Shown: positions 1 through 11,287 of the stretch, piece after piece | How positions within the stretch are numbered: position 1 is the stretch's first letter | How the letters are laid out: every line of letters starts with the position of its first letter | Assembly (NCBI GenBank): GCA_963855995.1 | Contig: OY979717.1 | Span: 30,884,297 to 30,948,296, forward strand | Direction: 5' to 3' | DNA from: Muricea muricata | Taxonomy: Eukaryota; Cnidaria; Anthozoa; Malacalcyonacea; Plexauridae | Length of the DNA stretch: 64,000 bases | Notes under the pieces: generated by a model | Database searches by the model: none | Told to the model about the DNA's origin: nothing | The model's input: the letters and a program-made list of their open reading frames with translations, nothing else | Made by a program: the position numbers and the translations under genes

Positions 1-32
1 TAGTGCAAAATGGACAAAAATTGGGCATATAA

Positions 33-420
33 GGGCCTGTTCATATGGGAAGAAGTTTTCCCGGTTAGCGAGAAAACATTTCGACAAGTTTACTAAGCGA
101 GATCTCGCCTAGCTTCTTACGAAAATAGTATGAAAAGTTACCTTGCGTTCATATGAGACGAAAAGTTTTCCCGTTAACCGAGATCTCGCTTGATGACAGG
201 CGAGATCTCGGTGACCGAGATAATTTTTATCCCATATGAACACAACTTTCCCGCTTAGCGGGAAAACTTTCTGTTTACACTTTACAAAATCTACATCACA
301 GCGGGAAACTTTACCCGGTAAGGGGGAAAACATTTCTCCATATGAACAGAACAACATTATTTGACCTGTCGAAATGTTTTCTCGGGAACCGAGATAACTT
401 CTGCCCATATAAACAGGCCC
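33..420. mobile_element. PIF/Harbinger-like MITE, TSD TAA
   Basis: A 388-bp non-coding insert begins GGGCCTGTTCATATGGG and ends with a near reverse complement. It is flanked by TAA at 30-32 and 421-423. Removing it with one TAA rejoins the left terminal repeat of the outer element, which matches the uninterrupted right repeat. The 3-bp TNA-type duplication and GGG ends fit PIF/Harbinger MITEs. The CCATATGAAC motif recurs inside it. Open frames across it have no coding character. Confidence 0.8.
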
Positions 421-933
421 TAAGAGACCAAAAGAAAATGTTGGTCAAAATCGCATATTTTCACCTCTGAGAGTTGGGACTAAAACCATTGAACATTAAC
501 TCCCTTTGGGATTCGAGTTGTTGACAAAACCGCTTCAGAATAAACTATTAAACTACCCGCGTGCACATATTATTAACTCTCAGTCATTGAATACAAACAT
601 GGTGCAACTTACACTTGAACAAAGAACATTTTTAGTCAAAAACTTTTTTGAAACAGGAAGCTTGAAAGTAACACGTAAGAGGTTTGCGAAACGTTTTCCC
701 GAGCGGCGTCCGCTCGCGCTTAAAACGATTTGGGAAAGAAAGCTTTTTAGAACGTTTTCCAGAATGTTTTCCAGCCACAGCACAACCTTGAATCGAAACA
801 AGGGGAATTCACGAAGACAACGCACGGGAAGATCAGAAGCCAATATCGAGACAGTAAGAGGGCCAAATGACTTGAATGAAGTTGATGCGTTGAGAAATTA
901 TCCGGCGTTTATCAGACGCACACTTCATGCAAT

Positions 934-1770
934 GGGCCAATTGCGGAATTGCAAAGCATCATGGTAGTTTAGTTACAGAACAGAATTTTGCTAAACATGG
1001 CGACCGAATTTTTTCAAGCACGGGGAGCTTCATTAATTCAAATTTATGGAAAATACAAATCATTGTTCAACTCAATTTAAATTTTCAAGAAATCTGTACG
1101 TCTTGTTCTATATTTTTGCGAAATTTTTGGTTTATACAAGCTACTGATTCTGAAATATTCAACATGCCGTACGGGATTCTCGAAATGAGGAATGACCAAT
1201 TTTCGAAGGAGTCAGGCACAAATTTTGCTGTTTTTCATAGCATAAAGGTGAGTACCTGGTTAAATTACTTCTAGGATAATAGGAACTTTATGGCTCATCA
1301 TTTGCATAAAGAAACACGGCGATCGCGTGGTTTCTAGCGGCTTGAGAAGCGAAGTTGCTTGTATACTTGTTCGGTCTAAAACAACACATCCTTGATCAAA
1401 CGTTCTTTTCACAAACCAAAACATTGAGGCCGTTTTGCCGCGAAATGTTTATATCTCAACACAAGCTTTGTTGTTCAAAATATTTTCACTGTTGTCAAAA
1501 GCACTTTTAAGGACTATTTCCTGTTCTTGGCAGGTTAAAATTTCCACAAAAATGTGAACAGATACTGTTCCTTCGGCAAATATTTTTTCCAACGTTTTGG
1601 AAATGCATTTTTTGTAAACAAATGGACAATACAAGACAAGAAGACCATAGTTTGAAGACAAGTGGGTGGACAAAAAACCTCAATGTCATCCCCCTTTTAC
1701 GCATGAGTTGCTGAAAGAACATTTAATAACCAACACCTCAATTAAAATAAACAATGGGCAACCAAATAAT
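934..1770 (+). repeat. Left 837-bp inverted arm
   Basis: This arm is inverted and nearly identical to 3741-4577. The open frames within it occur in both arms in opposite orientation and resemble no protein I know, so I treat the arm as non-coding. Confidence 0.85.
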
Positions 1771-1847
1771 GCACACAAACACAAAAAGGAAGGTTATCAG
1801 TTTTTAAGAACAAACTGGTAATTCATGTCTTAGTCAAGGCAAATATC

Positions 1848-3209
1848 ATGAAAGGCAAAGAAAAGTTTTTCTTAGTAAAGTGCAATGTCCATACATCCAT
1901 GAAAAAGACTCAGTATGTTGTTTATGTACACTTACATCAAGATACTGGCAAAGTATCTCATGCAAGCTGTTCATGCCCTGCTGGACAAGGAGGTTGTTGT
2001 AAGCATGTAGCAGCATTGCTGTTTCAACTTTTAGACTACATACAGCTTGAACTGACTGAAGTACCTAATGACTTAACATGCACCCAGCTACTTCAGCAAT
2101 GGCATGTACCACCAAATGATAAACTTGAAACAGCATTACTTTTTGAGCAGGTAAAATTTACGAAAGCAACTTGCAAAAAGTATATCAACCACAATACAAA
2201 AAACCGTCACCTGCATTTGGTAAAAAAGTTACTGAATTCGATTTGAAGAAATTAGAAGATGGTTTAAATCAACAAACTCATGTCAAGGCCTTTTAAAATC
2301 TAATCAGCATCAACCATGGGATTACAATGAGTATTTGGAAGGTCTACCTTCAAAGAGAGTTTTTATTGATGCAAATTTGCATGTCTCTCAACTTTACAAT
2401 AACAATATTAGAGAATCAGTACAAAATAAAATCAGTGTTCCAGACTTCTCTGAAGTATGCAAGCACCTACCATCTCAAGATTATGCACCATTTGTTCAAA
2501 ACTATCTATATACTACAAGAGAACAGATGGTCGAGTTAGAACGTAATACAAGAGGCCAATCAGATTGTACACTTTGGGTTGAAGAAAGGAGGTCCCGTTT
2601 AACCGCCTCCAATTTTGGTTCAGTTATTAAACGAAAGAAAAATATATTTCTAAAATCCCACTTACAAAAAATGCTTTCCCCAGCAACAAGTCAGTCTAAG
2701 ACACCAGAATCATGTTTGTGGGGTAAAACTAATGAGCAAGTCGCTATAGCAAAATATTTGGAGCAGTTAAAATCTGATGAAAAATCTGTGGCTGCTTGTA
2801 CACAGTGTGGATTATTTATAAACACTGAAACTCCTTGGCTTGGAGCCAGTCCAGACTGCCTGGTACATGACCCTGATGAAGAAATGCCATTGGGGTTAGG
2901 TGAAGTTAAGTGCCCATCATCTAAGAAAGACATGACAATTTCTGAAGCATGTCAGGATCCATCTTTTTTCCTAGCTGCACCGAGCAACAGAGCAAACCCA
3001 CTTTAAAGCATAATCATAACTGCTACTTCCAGGTACAAGGCCTGATGGCAGCATGCAAAGTGAAGTGGGCAGACTTTATTGTATATACTAAGCAAGAAAC
3101 ATTTAGTGAAAGAATTTACTTTAACACTGAATTGTGGTATAAAACAATGCTACCAGAATTAACTTCATTCTATTTTACATACATGTATCCAGAATTAACA
3201 AAACAGTAA
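1848..3209 (+). CDS. SWIM zinc-finger and YqaJ-type nuclease of the transposon
   Basis: The N-terminal part holds a SWIM zinc finger: CSCPAGQGGCCKHVAALLF, a CxCx(n)CxH pattern. The second half is a YqaJ-like (lambda exonuclease) domain of the PD-(D/E)XK fold, with RLTASNFG, LWGKTNEQVA, GASPDCLV and GEVKCPS supplying the usual acidic and lysine residues, followed by FQVQGLMAACKVKWADFIVY. Three frame changes break it, near 2175-2179 (A run), 2291-2294 (T run) and 2980-2981 (C pair). Each is cured by one extra base in the run, so the gene may be intact in the genome. It probably helps transposition by processing DNA ends, which is inference. It converges on the transposase fragment at 3368-3757. 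Confidence 0.7.
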
Positions 3210-3367
3210 AAAAATACAAAAAATTAAGTGTTACTTTCTATTTCACTATTTGCATTGATTAAGGGGGGATAAAACAATGTGAGATAGGAACAAACTACCC
3301 AAATTTTATTGAGGTCTGATGACATTTTTAATGGGAAAACATTACTTAGTATTTTATAACTTTTTAT

Positions 3368-3757
3368 TCATTGTATCGCTCTTTCCACATGTACCCTGAG
3401 TGATGCTATCTTCCTTGTTTTAACTTCATCCTGAAGTGATAATTGTGGTGCACCATCCAAGAATGGTGGTATATTTAGCCCAACACCAGGAGGCATCTCA
3501 TTTTCTATATCAAACCCCCTGTCTGCCATAACTTGATCTCCAGACTCAAGTAAATTTAGAATACCACAATCTTTGGTAATCTGTTTATCACTAGAACACC
3601 CCGCATAAAGCTCTGACACAAATGTAGGATAACCTGCTGGGGAAATGCCCAATAGTTCCTTAGCAGTGTTATGATTTTTGTATGCTGAGTATGTAGCTGA
3701 CTGGCTTCGAAATGAAGTTGGTTGAGAAGTTCGAAATGAAATTATTTGGTTGCCCAT
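3368..3757 (-). pseudogene. DDE_Tnp_4-type transposase, 3' part only
   Basis: The frame shows the second half of a PIF/Harbinger/ISL2EU-type transposase: TYSAYKNHNT, SELYAGCSSDKQIT, MADRGFDIENEMPP, LNIPPFLDG and TRKIASLRVHVERAI. The second Asp (in ADRGF) and the Glu (in HVERAI) are present. The first Asp, which should lie a few residues before the YKNHNT block, is missing, as are the whole N-terminal half and any THAP domain. Homology stops close to the inner edge of the right inverted arm, so this copy is truncated and should be inactive. The ATG at the arm edge is not a natural start. Confidence 0.75.
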
Positions 3758-4577
3758 TGTTTATTTTATTTGAGGTGTTGGTTATTAAATGTTCTTTCAG
3801 CAACTCATGCGTAAAAGGGGGATGACATTGAGGTTTTTTGTCCACCCACTTGTCTTCAAACTATGGTCTTCTTGTCTTGTATTGTCCATTTGTTTACAAA
3901 AAATGCATTTCCAAAACGTTGGAAAAAATATTTGCCGAAGGAACAGTATCTGTTCACATTTTTGTGGAAATTTTAACCTGCCAAGAACAGGAAATAGTCC
4001 TTAAAAGTGCTTTTGACAACAGTGAAAATATTTTGAACAACAAAGCTTGTGTTGAGATATAAACATTTCGCGGCAAAACGGCCTCAATGTTTTGGTTTGT
4101 GAAAAGAACGTTTGATCAAGGATGTGTTGTTTTAGACCGAACAAGTATACAAGCAACTTCGCTTCTCAAGCCGCTAGAAACCACGCGATCGCCGTGTTTC
4201 TTTATGCAAATGATGAGCCATAAAGTTCCTATTATCCTAGAAGTAATTTAACCAGGTACTCACCTTTATGCTATGAAAAACAGCAAAATTTGTGCCTGAC
4301 TCCTTCGAAAATTGGTCATTCCTCATTTCGAGAATCCCGTACGGCATGTTGAATATTTCAGAATCAGTAGCTTGTATAAACCAAAAACTTCGCAAAAATA
4401 TAGAACAAGACGTACAGATTTCTTGAAAATTTAAATTGAGTTGAACAATGATTTGTATTTTCCATAAATTTGAATTAATGAAGCTCCCCGTGCTTGAAAA
4501 AATTCGGTCGCCATGTTTAGCAAAATTCTGTTCTGTAACTAAACTACCATGATGCTTTGCAATTCCGCAATTGGCCC
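3741..4577 (-). repeat. Right 837-bp inverted arm
   Basis: This is the reverse complement of 934-1770. Its inner edge falls at the start of the recognisable transposase sequence. Confidence 0.85.
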
Positions 4578-4846
4578 ATTAGACGACGATGTGAGCTTTG
4601 TATCGAGAGAGATGATGGTCATGTCGAAGGAATTGGCGACTAAACTCTTGAAGTTTTAAAGTTTCAAGTTCAAATGCAAATAATTGTCAATAAACAACTA
4701 AATGCTAATTGTGACATGTTTATCATTAATTCAGTTGTACTTTTGTTATTCGGTGTTTTAATTAGGCACAAAGGTGAAAATATGCGATTTTGACCAACAT
4801 TTTCATTTGGTCTCGCATATGCTCAATTTTTGTCCATTTGGTGCTA

Positions 4847-5141
4847 AAAAGGTGTCATTCAGTAGCTAATTTATACGCACTGCATGTGTAACTAATTAAT
4901 TACTTTTTTCGTACCCGCCTGCTGTTTGCCTAAGAGCATATTTACCTCATTCCAGAAAAAAAATGCATACTGGTATACCTTCCACAGAGGAGATTCTTTT
5001 TGCCCAGAGGAAGATGCAGAAAAATTGTTTTACGGTGTCTCTGAGGGGGATTTCTGACAGTGCAAAAGCTACAAAATTATTATTAACTATTTAAAATTAT
5101 TCAGGAAGAAGAGCATGAAAATTTATATGCAACTATTATAT
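4847..5141. other. No gene seen
   Basis: This is AT-rich sequence between the outer transposon and the possible small gene. I see no coding signal or repeat. Confidence 0.5.
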
Positions 5142-5767
5142 TCATTTAAGGTTGTTATATTCCTTTGGTTCCACAGGTAGATCAGTCACCATTGTAGCGT
5201 TTTCTGCACTAATATGTTTTATGTAGTTGAAGGATCCTGGTAATAGCTTTTCGCCATTGGCTCGTTGAGAGCCCATAAAATAACAGTCAAGACATGCGAG
5301 ACACATCATACATATCAAATTTCATACAAAAGCCAAGAGTAGAATTTAAGACTAATATGCTATAATTTTTTATTAAAAACGTATATGCATTTCAGCATTT
5401 ATATCAGTAATCCTAGATGGCATATAACGTGCAATTGATGCGCAGCAACTTTAATTTTTCGACTTTACAATTAATAAACACAAATATATACTGAGTTGTT
5501 TAGTACAGTATGTAAACAGCTTACTTCTCTTCGCTTCATGCATTTCATGCGTTCACTTTCCTGTATGTGTCGGACGTAGCAAAAACACAAATCTAGACTT
5601 TCTTTGTTAGGTCTTGGAGTATCCAGTTTCTCAACAGTGATAGCAACAACAAAACAATCTTCAGTTAACTGCTTTTGAACGTGCTGGCGTCCATTTATCT
5701 CTTGCGTCGGACGGAAGTTCGCCCATTTCTTCCTTCGTTTAGCCGCTATAAGCGAATTATCTTCCAT
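5142..5767 (-). CDS. Possible two-exon gene, unrecognised
   Basis: Exon 1 (5767-5525) starts at an ATG and gives 81 residues rich in Lys and Arg (AAKRRKKWANFRP near the N-terminus), ending at a strong GTAAGC donor. A second minus-strand frame ending at 5142 encodes a Cys-rich run (MCLACLDCYFMGSQ) and then EPKEYNNLK before a stop. I could not place the acceptor between 5320 and 5524, so the join is a guess. No family is recognised. The charged start and clustered cysteines suggest a small nucleic-acid-associated protein, but that is only an impression. Confidence 0.3.
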
Positions 5768-6914
5768 TATTTTTCAAACGAAAATCCTACAACATTTTTG
5801 TGCAGCTCCGTACTTCCTGTCTCTGTCAAGTTTAGGACAAAGATAGTTTAGACACACATGCATCGTCATCATCATTCGTTAATCCAATGTCATGAAAAAC
5901 ATGTATGACATTTTTATCAGGTTACCTGGCATGATGTACACATGTTTGCTTTGTGCATAGACAAGACAAGACAATAATTTAATTAACACTCTCAGAAAAG
6001 TACAAGATAAATTTACAATACATTATTTACAAACAAGAGTGAATGCCATCTGCAATAACTATTAATGAGGTAGATAAGGCAGATGACCTTAAAGTAGGAA
6101 GTGAAACTATTATATTTAACAAGGTGACGGAAAACAATTAAAATATATTATATGTTAACCTAAGTTACAATGCAACGTTTATGAGACAAACAAACAAGGC
6201 ACAAAACAAAAAAAAAACAAAAAAACCCAGAAAACAAACAAAAAACAAGCAAACAAAGAGCAAAGAGTCAACATAAAGTATAGTACTTATTAAATCAAAT
6301 GAAAATAGATCGATTTGATGCCTGTGGATTGAAAATTTAATGTCAGTAACGCCCAATTATTTGATTTTTAACTTTTTTTTTGAAACAAGCGGCATCACTG
6401 ATGCCCTAGGTTACATGACTGACAGTTGCGGACAACGTATCCAAGAAAGCTAAATCGGCCAAGTAGACATATATTTTGACAAGTATAAATTCGTTGATAG
6501 AATGTGTAAACTGTCACATGTTTACTGGTATCGGTCGTAGGGCAGCACTAACTCCTTGCAATAACATTTTACGATCTATCTGAATCATCAATAATCCATT
6601 TTGGGTTTATAAGCACTTTAATTTTCTCCTTATTTTATGATGGCTGACTGCATTTTAGGAGCTGGTTACCTGCTTGACCAGCATGCATGATGTACTGTGA
6701 AGAATTAAACTGTATGAAACCATAAACGGGCATGATGAAACGTGATCAACCGAAGCCACAACCATGTATGTGGGAGTTCATATTTTACTGGACACAAGTG
6801 ATCATTGTCTATCCATCTTAAAACTCACCACGAGAAATGTGCCAGTAAGTTTGATTCTCGTGGTTTTAAATGTACTTTTAATGGTAAGCTGTATATCTCA
6901 TCAATATGGTCTAT
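5768..6914. other. Intergenic, no gene seen
   Basis: This is AT-rich sequence with an A/C-rich stretch near 6180-6260. The longest open frames (for example 6165-6356 on the minus strand) are low-complexity. Confidence 0.5.
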
Positions 6915-6924
6915 ATAGAGCATA

Positions 6925-9639
6925 CAGAGGAGGTTGGACAGCTGTCACGTGACATTTTTCGACCAATGATATTACGTTACTTCCTGAGCGCTAGCAAGCG
7001 GCCAGTCGACTGGAAAATAAGCATCAGGCTTAAAAACATCTAAATATTTCGCGTTTTGACGTAAATTTACATTCGAATACCATTCAGGACGTTTTAGCAA
7101 CAATTGATGGAACCACAAACGAAATATTGTGTAAGTATAACGGCATTTACTACTTTAATTCCGTTCTTGAAGGGAGTGCTATGTCGTTATGTGATTAGCC
7201 TAATCTGTTTTGGGTGTCAATTTTCAAAAACAAAAATCTCAAATTTCCATGGTTCGATTTCGCTCATTTTTGGGTAGATGCTAGATCAAATACTTATCTT
7301 TCGTTTAAACCATCGGAACTCATCAGAACCTCTCACCGTTTTCGAGATATTCCCCTTTGAAATTTGCCTATCATTTTTCGTGCGGTAAATTTGGTATGTC
7401 TTTATATCGAGTTAATTTCTGCAATTTTTCGTGAATTTTAGTAAAGAATTTTGATGCTTTGGTGCTAAGTTGTGCTATTGATGCATTTACCGCCTAATAT
7501 CTCCCGTATTAGTATTTCAAAAATGTTTAAAAAGTGAAACGTGTTTTTTTTAAATTTTTACAGATTTATGTTTATCTTGTGAGTAACCTGAGATCGTCAG
7601 TCTAGTATGGAATGACTATATTTTATTATTTGGTTTGTTCTGCGGTTTTATAGGTCTTGATGTCAGATTGACAAAACAGGAACCTTTTAAACTGAATAAA
7701 GAGCAAAATACAGATTTGATATTATATTCTAGAATTATATTCAAAATAGAAATAATATTTTTATTTTTTAAATAGAATTGATGAATGGAGCTTTGAAAAG
7801 ATTCTTGGTCTTCATCACGTTCACAATATTCTTGGGTTTCACTATACCATTATGCAGTGAATTTGAGTGGGGGTCAACCTCAGTTGAATTTATGCTTATG
7901 CTGTAGTAGAATGAGCAAATGATATGAAACTGGATGTTTTTGCTGTCCAAAACAGGATCAATATATAACATCAATGTAATATATTCATTAATATTTTCTA
8001 TATACCATTTAGGCAAGCAACCCTTACCAGGTTCTCTCATAAACTTCACCAAATATTTTACATAGCTTGTGAATTAAAATGGAGCTTAACATATGTTTGA
8101 TTAATTTCTGTAACACGACTTTTGGTACAAGTCTCAAAAATTTATGGGTCCAGTAAGAAAAAAATTTATTTATTGTAACAAGTATACACACAGAACAATT
8201 ATAATGGATATATTTAGAAACAACTTGTGTGTAAACAGATATGCAGTGTTGTCATAACAGTAACAATAATAAACTAGCTTTATTGGGCACAATTTACAAT
8301 CAAACATTTAAGCATTTTACACATCTGATATATATACAATATATTTTAAAGTCTTTCCACTACTAATGTCTATTCTGAAGTCTTTTGATATTGAATTACA
8401 ATAAAATATATATGAATGTAATAATTATAAATGTAGTGAATGTAATGTAAGGAATGTACTTTTGACTAAGGAATGTGACTCTTTGGTATAACATTTTTTT
8501 TAATGAAAAATTAATGACTGCTGTATGAGCACATGTCAAATGCACCCCTACTTTCTCTACATAACAAGCATGCAAAGCTTAACACACATGCTTCAGCTGC
8601 TCCTTTTTTATCCAGCTAAAGATGTCTGCTCTATAATATGTTCAACACAAGCATCAATAATATATATTTTCTGCAGCCATAAGAGTGTTGATATTTGTAT
8701 AATTCTGAAGCAATAGTGCATAATTATTATAACCAACACAAGTCCAATCTCCTCCATATCTAAATTCATAACAATTGTCTTTTTATCTAGTCAAATAATA
8801 ACCTAATATAAACTTGCACTATCTTTTCTTCCCAAAGAGCAATGTATGCTTGTTCCAAGTTATCTTGGTTGTTTTTTTCATGGGCAGCACCAATGTTTTT
8901 AGATTCTACAAAATGTGTGATCTCTTCATCTTCACCACTTTCATTATCACTTTCATTATCACAATCATCTCCATTATTAACATCAAATGCATGAGACAAC
9001 CGAACCAGTAGATTTTTTTCTACAAATGCACATTAGAAAATTCAAGTATATATGTAATAGCTATTAAAATGCGAATCAAAACATGCTGTCTGAAATCTGA
9101 ATACATTTATATATGATATTTAATCACAATAAGTGCTTTCAGAACAAGCACACATATTACACTTAAAGTAAATCACTATATATTGATGTATTTAAAATTA
9201 TGAATATTTTACGGTTTTCTTTAACAAAGAAATGTAAAATTTACAATAAGATTTATACTAAACAGTTTCCTTTAACAAAGAAAGTGAAACTGTAAAATAT
9301 GAATAATGAAAACACAAATAGAACCCCACCTTGTGATTCATCTAAGAAAGTTTATCATCTTATTAATTGCAGTCTGTTCACTTTCAAGACAGAAACCCCG
9401 CGCGCAATGTCAAAAGGGTATACTCGGATCAGTAAAAGCCACATCGTAAAAAGAATCGTAGAGACAAAGTTGGATAGTGCTCTTTTCTTGGAGAATTACA
9501 GCTCGATAGTCTCGTCCTTTGAAAACTTCCATATACTAGAGATTTTACTTCGCTGAGGTCAACGTGTGAATGAAGCCAATCGGCAAAGCGCATGCAAATT
9601 TCCCATGATGCTTTGCGAGTAGCTGTCCAACCTCCTCTG
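6925..9639. mobile_element. Unclassified DNA transposon, 10-bp TSD, CAGAGG ends
   Basis: The left end CAGAGGAGGTTGGACAGCT is mirrored exactly at the right end (9621-9639). Direct copies of ATAGAGCATA lie immediately outside (6915-6924 and 9640-9649). A 10-bp duplication fits Mutator-like or P-like elements better than hAT (8 bp), although CAGAG ends are common in hAT. The interior is AT-rich with only short minus-strand frames that match no transposase I know, so this is either non-autonomous or carries unknown genes. Confidence 0.75.
7768..8999 (-). CDS. Candidate exons in the 10-bp-TSD element, unrecognised
   Basis: Two minus-strand frames may be exons of one gene. The frame at 8999-8787 encodes an acidic protein with NGDDCDNESDNESGEDEE. 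The frame at 8052-7768 contains GKGCLPKWYIENINEYITLM and stays open a little upstream of its Met. A third minus-strand frame near 9530-9405 starts MEVFKGRDYRAVI. I could not confirm splice joins or any known domain. The frames lie wholly inside the transposon, so the product would be element-encoded. Confidence is low. Confidence 0.25.
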
Positions 9640-9669
9640 ATAGAGCATACTAATGAGCCTATTGTTCTC

Positions 9670-9770
9670 TCTAGTTTTACTAGCTCATTAGTCTGCTCCA
9701 GCCTCGTCCCCGGCGCTTTGGTGTTCTACGGCGTTGCGAGACACGCGCGCGAGATACACGCATGACAGAA
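9670..9770 (+). repeat. Dispersed GC-rich module, copy 1
   Basis: The motif CAGCCTCGTCCCCGGCGCTT followed by a CGCGCG tract just precedes the gene at 9820. An inverted copy with similar flanks lies at about 36985-37075, just upstream of another minus-strand gene candidate. A shared mobile or promoter-like repeat is the simplest reading. Confidence 0.5.
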
Positions 9771-9819
9771 AATGGGAAAGTGAGAGAGGAAGCGCCAGGG
9801 AGAAAATGCATCCAAGATG

Positions 9820-10665
9820 ATGGACAATTTTGATGAGCTGTGTGCGTCACATGCAAATGATTTGCAAATGATGTTAATGACGAAGATATGCAGGCTTTTC
9901 TTTCGCAAATGGAAAGGCCAATCCATCGAGCTTTAAGAAGCAGGAAAATATTGTGTCCGAAGGATACATGTGTGGAAAGGATGGGTTTTTTTGAAGAGAA
10001 CGGCATAGATTATCATTTTCGTGTCAAGCACAATGGGCCATTCACAAAAAGCGACAGCGATGATTCCGAAAGAATTTCTCGTTCGTTGTACGAAAAAGAG
10101 ACAAACGAATATCTGCAAGCTATATTTAGATATCGTCAACAAAAGGTGCGTTTATTTCTTATCTTAATTTTATTACTTCAGCCTAAAAGTCTAAGCCGCA
10201 AAGAAATATATAAATTTATACCATATGAATTGATATGATTAATGACACATGGGTGCGCAAAGCAGCTTTTTTTCTTTAAAAAAATGCCAGGGACGCTGTT
10301 GACATACTGGTAGTAAAGAGGGAACAGATAAACACATACTTTCATATGAATAGTAAAATATTCATAATCACAGCAAGATAATAGTATTCATCATTTGACA
10401 GGTGCAACAATATCGAAAAATTGAAGTCAGATCATTTGGTCGATGTTTGTCTTGTGTGGCAAAACATGAACGTGAAGCTGTACAGTTCATGTGTTTATTG
10501 CTTTACCATGCTGGGATATTGAAGTCTTACAGCATGGGGAATAAACCATCTGTTATCGAAGCAACATCTGAGGGGCTCCATGTAAAGCTTAACTGCTGGT
10601 ACATGAAAAGCAAGAATATACCAGTTCAAGTTTCATTTCAATTAAAATCTTTCTATGTGCAGCGG
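9820..10665 (+). CDS. Two-exon gene fragment, unrecognised
   Basis: Exon 1 (9820-10145) begins MDNFDELCASHANDLQ, then changes frame at the AAA run 9866-9868 and continues as DMQAFLSQMERPIHRALRSR to a GTGCGT donor. Exon 2 (10402-10665) follows an ACAG acceptor in the matching phase, encodes FGRCLSCVAKHEREAVQF and a run to FYVQR, and ends at a GTAAAC donor, so more exons should follow. I found none before 11288. I do not recognise the family. The CxxC in exon 2 and the charged exon 1 are the only visible features. One missing A would explain the frame change. Confidence 0.45.
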
Positions 10666-11287
10666 GTAAACACTTTACAGTAATTACTAACCATATTCAA
10701 TTTACATTGTGCAATGAAGTATTAACATACATTTTCATTGTGTTACTCAGTGAACTTAAGTCCTGGCTTTGAAAACGAATTTTACCCCCTGCAGCGTGGG
10801 TTCCGAAGTTTTGTGAATTCTGCGTGGATACTAACAAGTGTTAGCTACGAGCAATTAGGTCAGATAGTAGAACAGTTTTTACTTTAAGACAAAGGAAAAG
10901 TGGCATTAAAAGAGTCATCTACACGATAAATGAATTAAATTTAACGTTTAGAACAATTTTTGCAGATATACAAAAGAAATTTATTGCCTTCCTTGTTTAC
11001 ATTTATACATGACAAAACTTGAATGTTTTCTTGTATATTTTTCTCACACGAAACTAAAGAAGTTGAAAAGATTATATTTTAACTTTTAAAAACGAACTTT
11101 AAAAGCAAAATCGATAATACAGACTGATTGGTCGTTCTTATAAGAACGACAAATTTGATTGGTCGTGCTCATTCCGTGACTGTCTTATTGCGTGTCATGG
11201 AATTGTAACCGATTTTTTGCTTGACTAACTGTTTCCATGGAAACAAGAAAATTCAAAATTCAAAATGGCGGAAAAATTAATGACCTA
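10666..11287. other. Intergenic with one X-box
   Basis: No coding signal is seen. A repeated phrase about GATTGGTCG occurs near 11126 and 11158. A perfect RFX X-box lies at 11231-11244. Confidence 0.5.
11231..11244. promoter_or_regulatory. RFX X-box palindrome
   Basis: GTTTCCATGGAAAC matches the X-box consensus GTHNYYATRRNAAC on both strands. Related sites occur at 12372-12385 and 13072-13085. RFX factors bind such sites at ciliary gene promoters; whether this one is used is unknown. Confidence 0.45.

Larger units (their letters stand above)
934..4577. mobile_element. ISL2EU-like (PHIS group) transposon with 837-bp inverted arms, TSD AT
   Basis: The ends read GGGCCAATTGCGG and its complement, flanked by AT at 932-933 and 4578-4579. 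Arms 934-1770 and 3741-4577 are equal in length and nearly identical. Between them lie a plus-strand SWIM-YqaJ gene and a minus-strand DDE_Tnp_4-type transposase fragment, converging tail to tail. As I recall, ISL2EU elements use a 2-bp AT duplication and pair a DDE transposase with a YqaJ nuclease; this fits. The transposase is cut off where the right arm begins, so the long arms probably arose by an inverted duplication that replaced its 5' end. Confidence 0.7.
599..4643 (+). pseudogene. DUF4817-type transposase remnant, interrupted
   Basis: The frame from 599 begins with a helix-turn-helix segment (MVQLTLEQRTFLVKNFFETG) typical of the DUF4817 domain of Tc1/mariner-like transposases. It runs into the ISL2EU-like element at 932. 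After that element the same frame resumes at 4580 and encodes a short Cys- and Arg-rich tail (RRRCELCIERDDGHVEGIGD) that stops at 4641-4643. The two pieces are in register if the inner element and one AT are removed. The DDE catalytic core is absent, so the copy could not have coded for an active transposase. The family assignment is from memory of the domain. Confidence 0.6.
1..4846 (+). mobile_element. Tc1/mariner-like deletion derivative (outer element)
   Basis: The first 30 bases plus bases 421-466 match the reverse complement of 4775-4846, giving terminal inverted repeats of about 80 bp once the nested MITE is removed. Both ends lie next to TA (1-2 and 4845-4846), the target duplication expected of Tc1/mariner elements. 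Inside are the two ends of a transposase gene of the DUF4817 helix-turn-helix type but no catalytic core, so this was already a non-autonomous deletion copy before the ISL2EU-like element landed in it. The left end coincides with the window edge, so a longer element cannot be excluded. Confidence 0.7.

Noticed and set aside
109..408. 99-residue minus-strand frame
   Set aside because: It lies inside a non-coding MITE and follows its inverted repeats.
927..1722. Frames in the ISL2EU-like arm, duplicated at 3789-4062
   Set aside because: They occur identically in both arms, and no frame resembles a known protein.
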